Shown here in pieces: positions 41,783 through 42,996 of a DNA stretch of 42,996 nt. The stretch's first letter is position 1. Each line of letters starts with the position of its first letter. Origin of the DNA: Spirochaetota bacterium (GTDB lineage Bacteria; Spirochaetota; UBA4802; UBA5550); contig JALOTL010000025.1 of assembly GCA_025457915.1 (NCBI GenBank), positions 1-42,996 of the forward strand, in the 5' to 3' direction. Made by a program: the position numbers and the translations under genes. The notes under the pieces are model-generated. The model was given only the letters and a program-made list of their open reading frames with translations, was not told the DNA's origin and ran no database searches.

Positions 41783-42996
41783 ATGATAGAGATAAAGGGG
41801 CTACGCCTTACCGAGAAACTTTACGAAAGCGAAAAGACGCTCGTCTACAGGGCGTTACGGGAATCCGACGGCGCGAAAGTCATCGTCAAAACCAATAAAT
41901 CAGATAATCCGGATCCCGCCGATGTCGGCCGCCTTCAGAATGAATACAATGTCGTATCCGGTTTCAATTCGCGCCGCATAATCAAGTTCCACTCTCTCGT
42001 GGACCTGGGTAACAAAAAAGCCATTATCATGGAAGATGCTGGCGGAATCTCCCTCGATCAATACATGTCCGAGAAAAAATTCCCGCTCCCGGAAATTTTA
42101 AAAATCTCTTCCGAATTATCCGACTGCATCGGCGAAATTCACAGGAACAAGATCGTCCACAACAATATCAACCCATCCAACATTATAATAAATACCGGAA
42201 GCGGGGAAATCAAAATAATTGATTTCGGAATCGCCTCGGATATAGGCAGGGAGATAAGGAGCGCCGTCAGTCCTGAAATCATTGAAGGTTCGCTGGCATA
42301 TGTATCGCCCGAGCAGACCGGCAGGATGAACCGCTCAATCGATTATCGCACGGATTTTTATTCTCTTGGCGTTCTATTTTACAGGCTGTTAACCGGCCGC
42401 CTTCCCTTTGAAACAACGGACGCGATGGAGCTTGTCCATTCGCACATTGCCATCCTGCCCGTGCCGCCCTTCAGGCTCAGGGAAGACATACCCAGGATTT
42501 TTTCAGACATTATCATGAAGCTCCTGGCTAAAAACGCCGAGGAGCGGTACCAGAGCGCGAACGGATTAAAAACCGACCTGGATAAATGCATAGAAAAACT
42601 GGATTCGGCCGGAAAAATAAAAAACTTCGACCTTGGAGCCAGCGATGTGTCGGAAGTGCTCAGGATACCGGAAAAAATATACGGAAGAAAAAACGAGATC
42701 CTCCGCCTTTCCGAATTGTTCTATGAAGTCGCCGGCGGTTCAAAAAAAACAGTACTGATTTCGGGACCGCCGGGAATAGGAAAATCATTCCTCGTCAACG
42801 AAATCCAGAAACCGCTGCTCAGGGAAAGGGGATATTTTATATCCGGTAAATTCGACAGGCTCAAAAGGGACATTCCATACAATTCATTTACACAGGCGCT
42901 CAAGGCCCTGGTAAAACAGATCCTTACGGAAAGCGAGGAGCGGATCAGGATATGGAAAGAGGAACTGAGTGAAAACCTGGGGGAAAACACGAGCAT
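41783..42996 (+). CDS. Serine/threonine kinase-like plus AAA ATPase regulator, 3' truncated by window
   Basis: 404 visible codons, open at the window end. The start is the ATG at 41783, with AGGG six bases upstream (ATG 41777 is possible). Residues 1-275 are a protein-kinase fold: Lys36 (VIVK), IVHNNINPSNIII near 124-135, DFG at 147-149, SLAYVSPEQTGRMN near 170 and DFYSLGVLFY near 191. The catalytic-loop Asp of HRD/HKD is Asn128, so catalysis is doubtful. Residues about 299 onward begin an AAA_16-type ATPase with Walker A SGPPGIGKS (327-335). In known members of this family a TPR-like region, GAF and histidine kinase domains follow. The preceding 150-bp spacer holds a short hairpin at 41674-41694. 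Partner unknown. Confidence 0.85.
   Translation, partial: MIEIKGLRLTEKLYESEKTLVYRALRESDGAKVIVKTNKSDNPDPADVGRLQNEYNVVSGFNSRRIIKFHSLVDLGNKKAIIMEDAGGISLDQYMSEKKFPLPEILKISSELSDCIGEIHRNKIVHNNINPSNIIINTGSGEIKIIDFGIASDIGREIRSAVSPEIIEGSLAYVSPEQTGRMNRSIDYRTDFYSLGVLFYRLLTGRLPFETTDAMELVHSHIAILPVPPFRLREDIPRIFSDIIMKLLAKNAEERYQSANGLKTDLDKCIEKLDSAGKIKNFDLGASDVSEVLRIPEKIYGRKNEILRLSELFYEVAGGSKKTVLISGPPGIGKSFLVNEIQKPLLRERGYFISGKFDRLKRDIPYNSFTQALKALVKQILTESEERIRIWKEELSENLGENTS

Noticed and set aside
41698-41898. 66-codon ORF upstream of the kinase-like gene
   Set aside because: It overlaps the start of the clear kinase frame, and its Arg/Asp-rich product has no coding character.

Overview
The window reads as chromosomal DNA of a Gram-negative (diderm) bacterium. 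It holds two outer-membrane beta-barrel genes, a lipoprotein, periplasmic-type signal peptides and a SPOR protein. A DUF115/MAF-type motility-associated protein, a membrane-anchored PilZ-like protein and a PilZ fusion fit a spirochaete (Spirochaetota) best. That assignment is inference; a deltaproteobacterium-like lineage cannot be excluded. No tRNA, rRNA, CRISPR array, insertion sequence or phage gene was seen.

Layout. 1-1286: 3' part of an outer-membrane barrel gene (+). 1364-5526 (-): speD-like gene, SET-domain gene, terminator, PTS EIIA gene, leuS. 5527-6059: AT-rich spacer. 6060-10853: lipoprotein, zinc-ribbon membrane protein, amidohydrolase (-), FadL-like barrel and PilZ-like protein. 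10850-17594 (-): HEAT-repeat protein, pabB, pabC, a malate/lactate-type dehydrogenase, a GlcD-type oxidase and mtnP. 17781-23935 (-): a complete trp operon, trpE-G-D-C-F-B-A, with overlapping or nearly touching genes. It is preceded at 23956-24169 by a promoter, a 30-residue leader peptide with three consecutive Trp codons, and an attenuator hairpin. 24499-28936: a small coiled-coil ORF, a multi-pass membrane protein (-), DUF115 protein, coaE and a SPOR protein. 29112-31257: DUF47/PhoU-like protein plus PiT phosphate transporter. 31251-37912: chaperone-like small protein, M28 peptidase, a small Cys-rich protein, two RNA methyltransferases, cysteine synthase and a B12-binding radical SAM protein. 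38056-42996: a HAD-like protein, an AfsA-hotdog/PilZ fusion (-), a divergent IspH-like iron-sulfur protein, and the start of a kinase/AAA-ATPase regulator that runs off the window.

How the genes fit together. Chorismate is split between tryptophan (TrpE, with PIAGT) and p-aminobenzoate (PabB, with PMKGT). There is no separate pabA here, so TrpG may serve both synthases. The trp operon looks controlled by ribosome-mediated attenuation plus feedback inhibition (LLES motif in TrpE). SpeD-like decarboxylase and MtnP are both linked to AdoMet/methylthioadenosine metabolism but are not adjacent. DUF47 and PiT form a standard phosphate-uptake pair.

The least ordinary parts are the SpeD-like/SET pair, the trp leader, the AfsA-PilZ fusion, the IspH paralogue that keeps its three cluster cysteines but loses catalytic residues, the 72-nt hairpin between those last two genes, and the kinase-like domain whose catalytic Asp is Asn.
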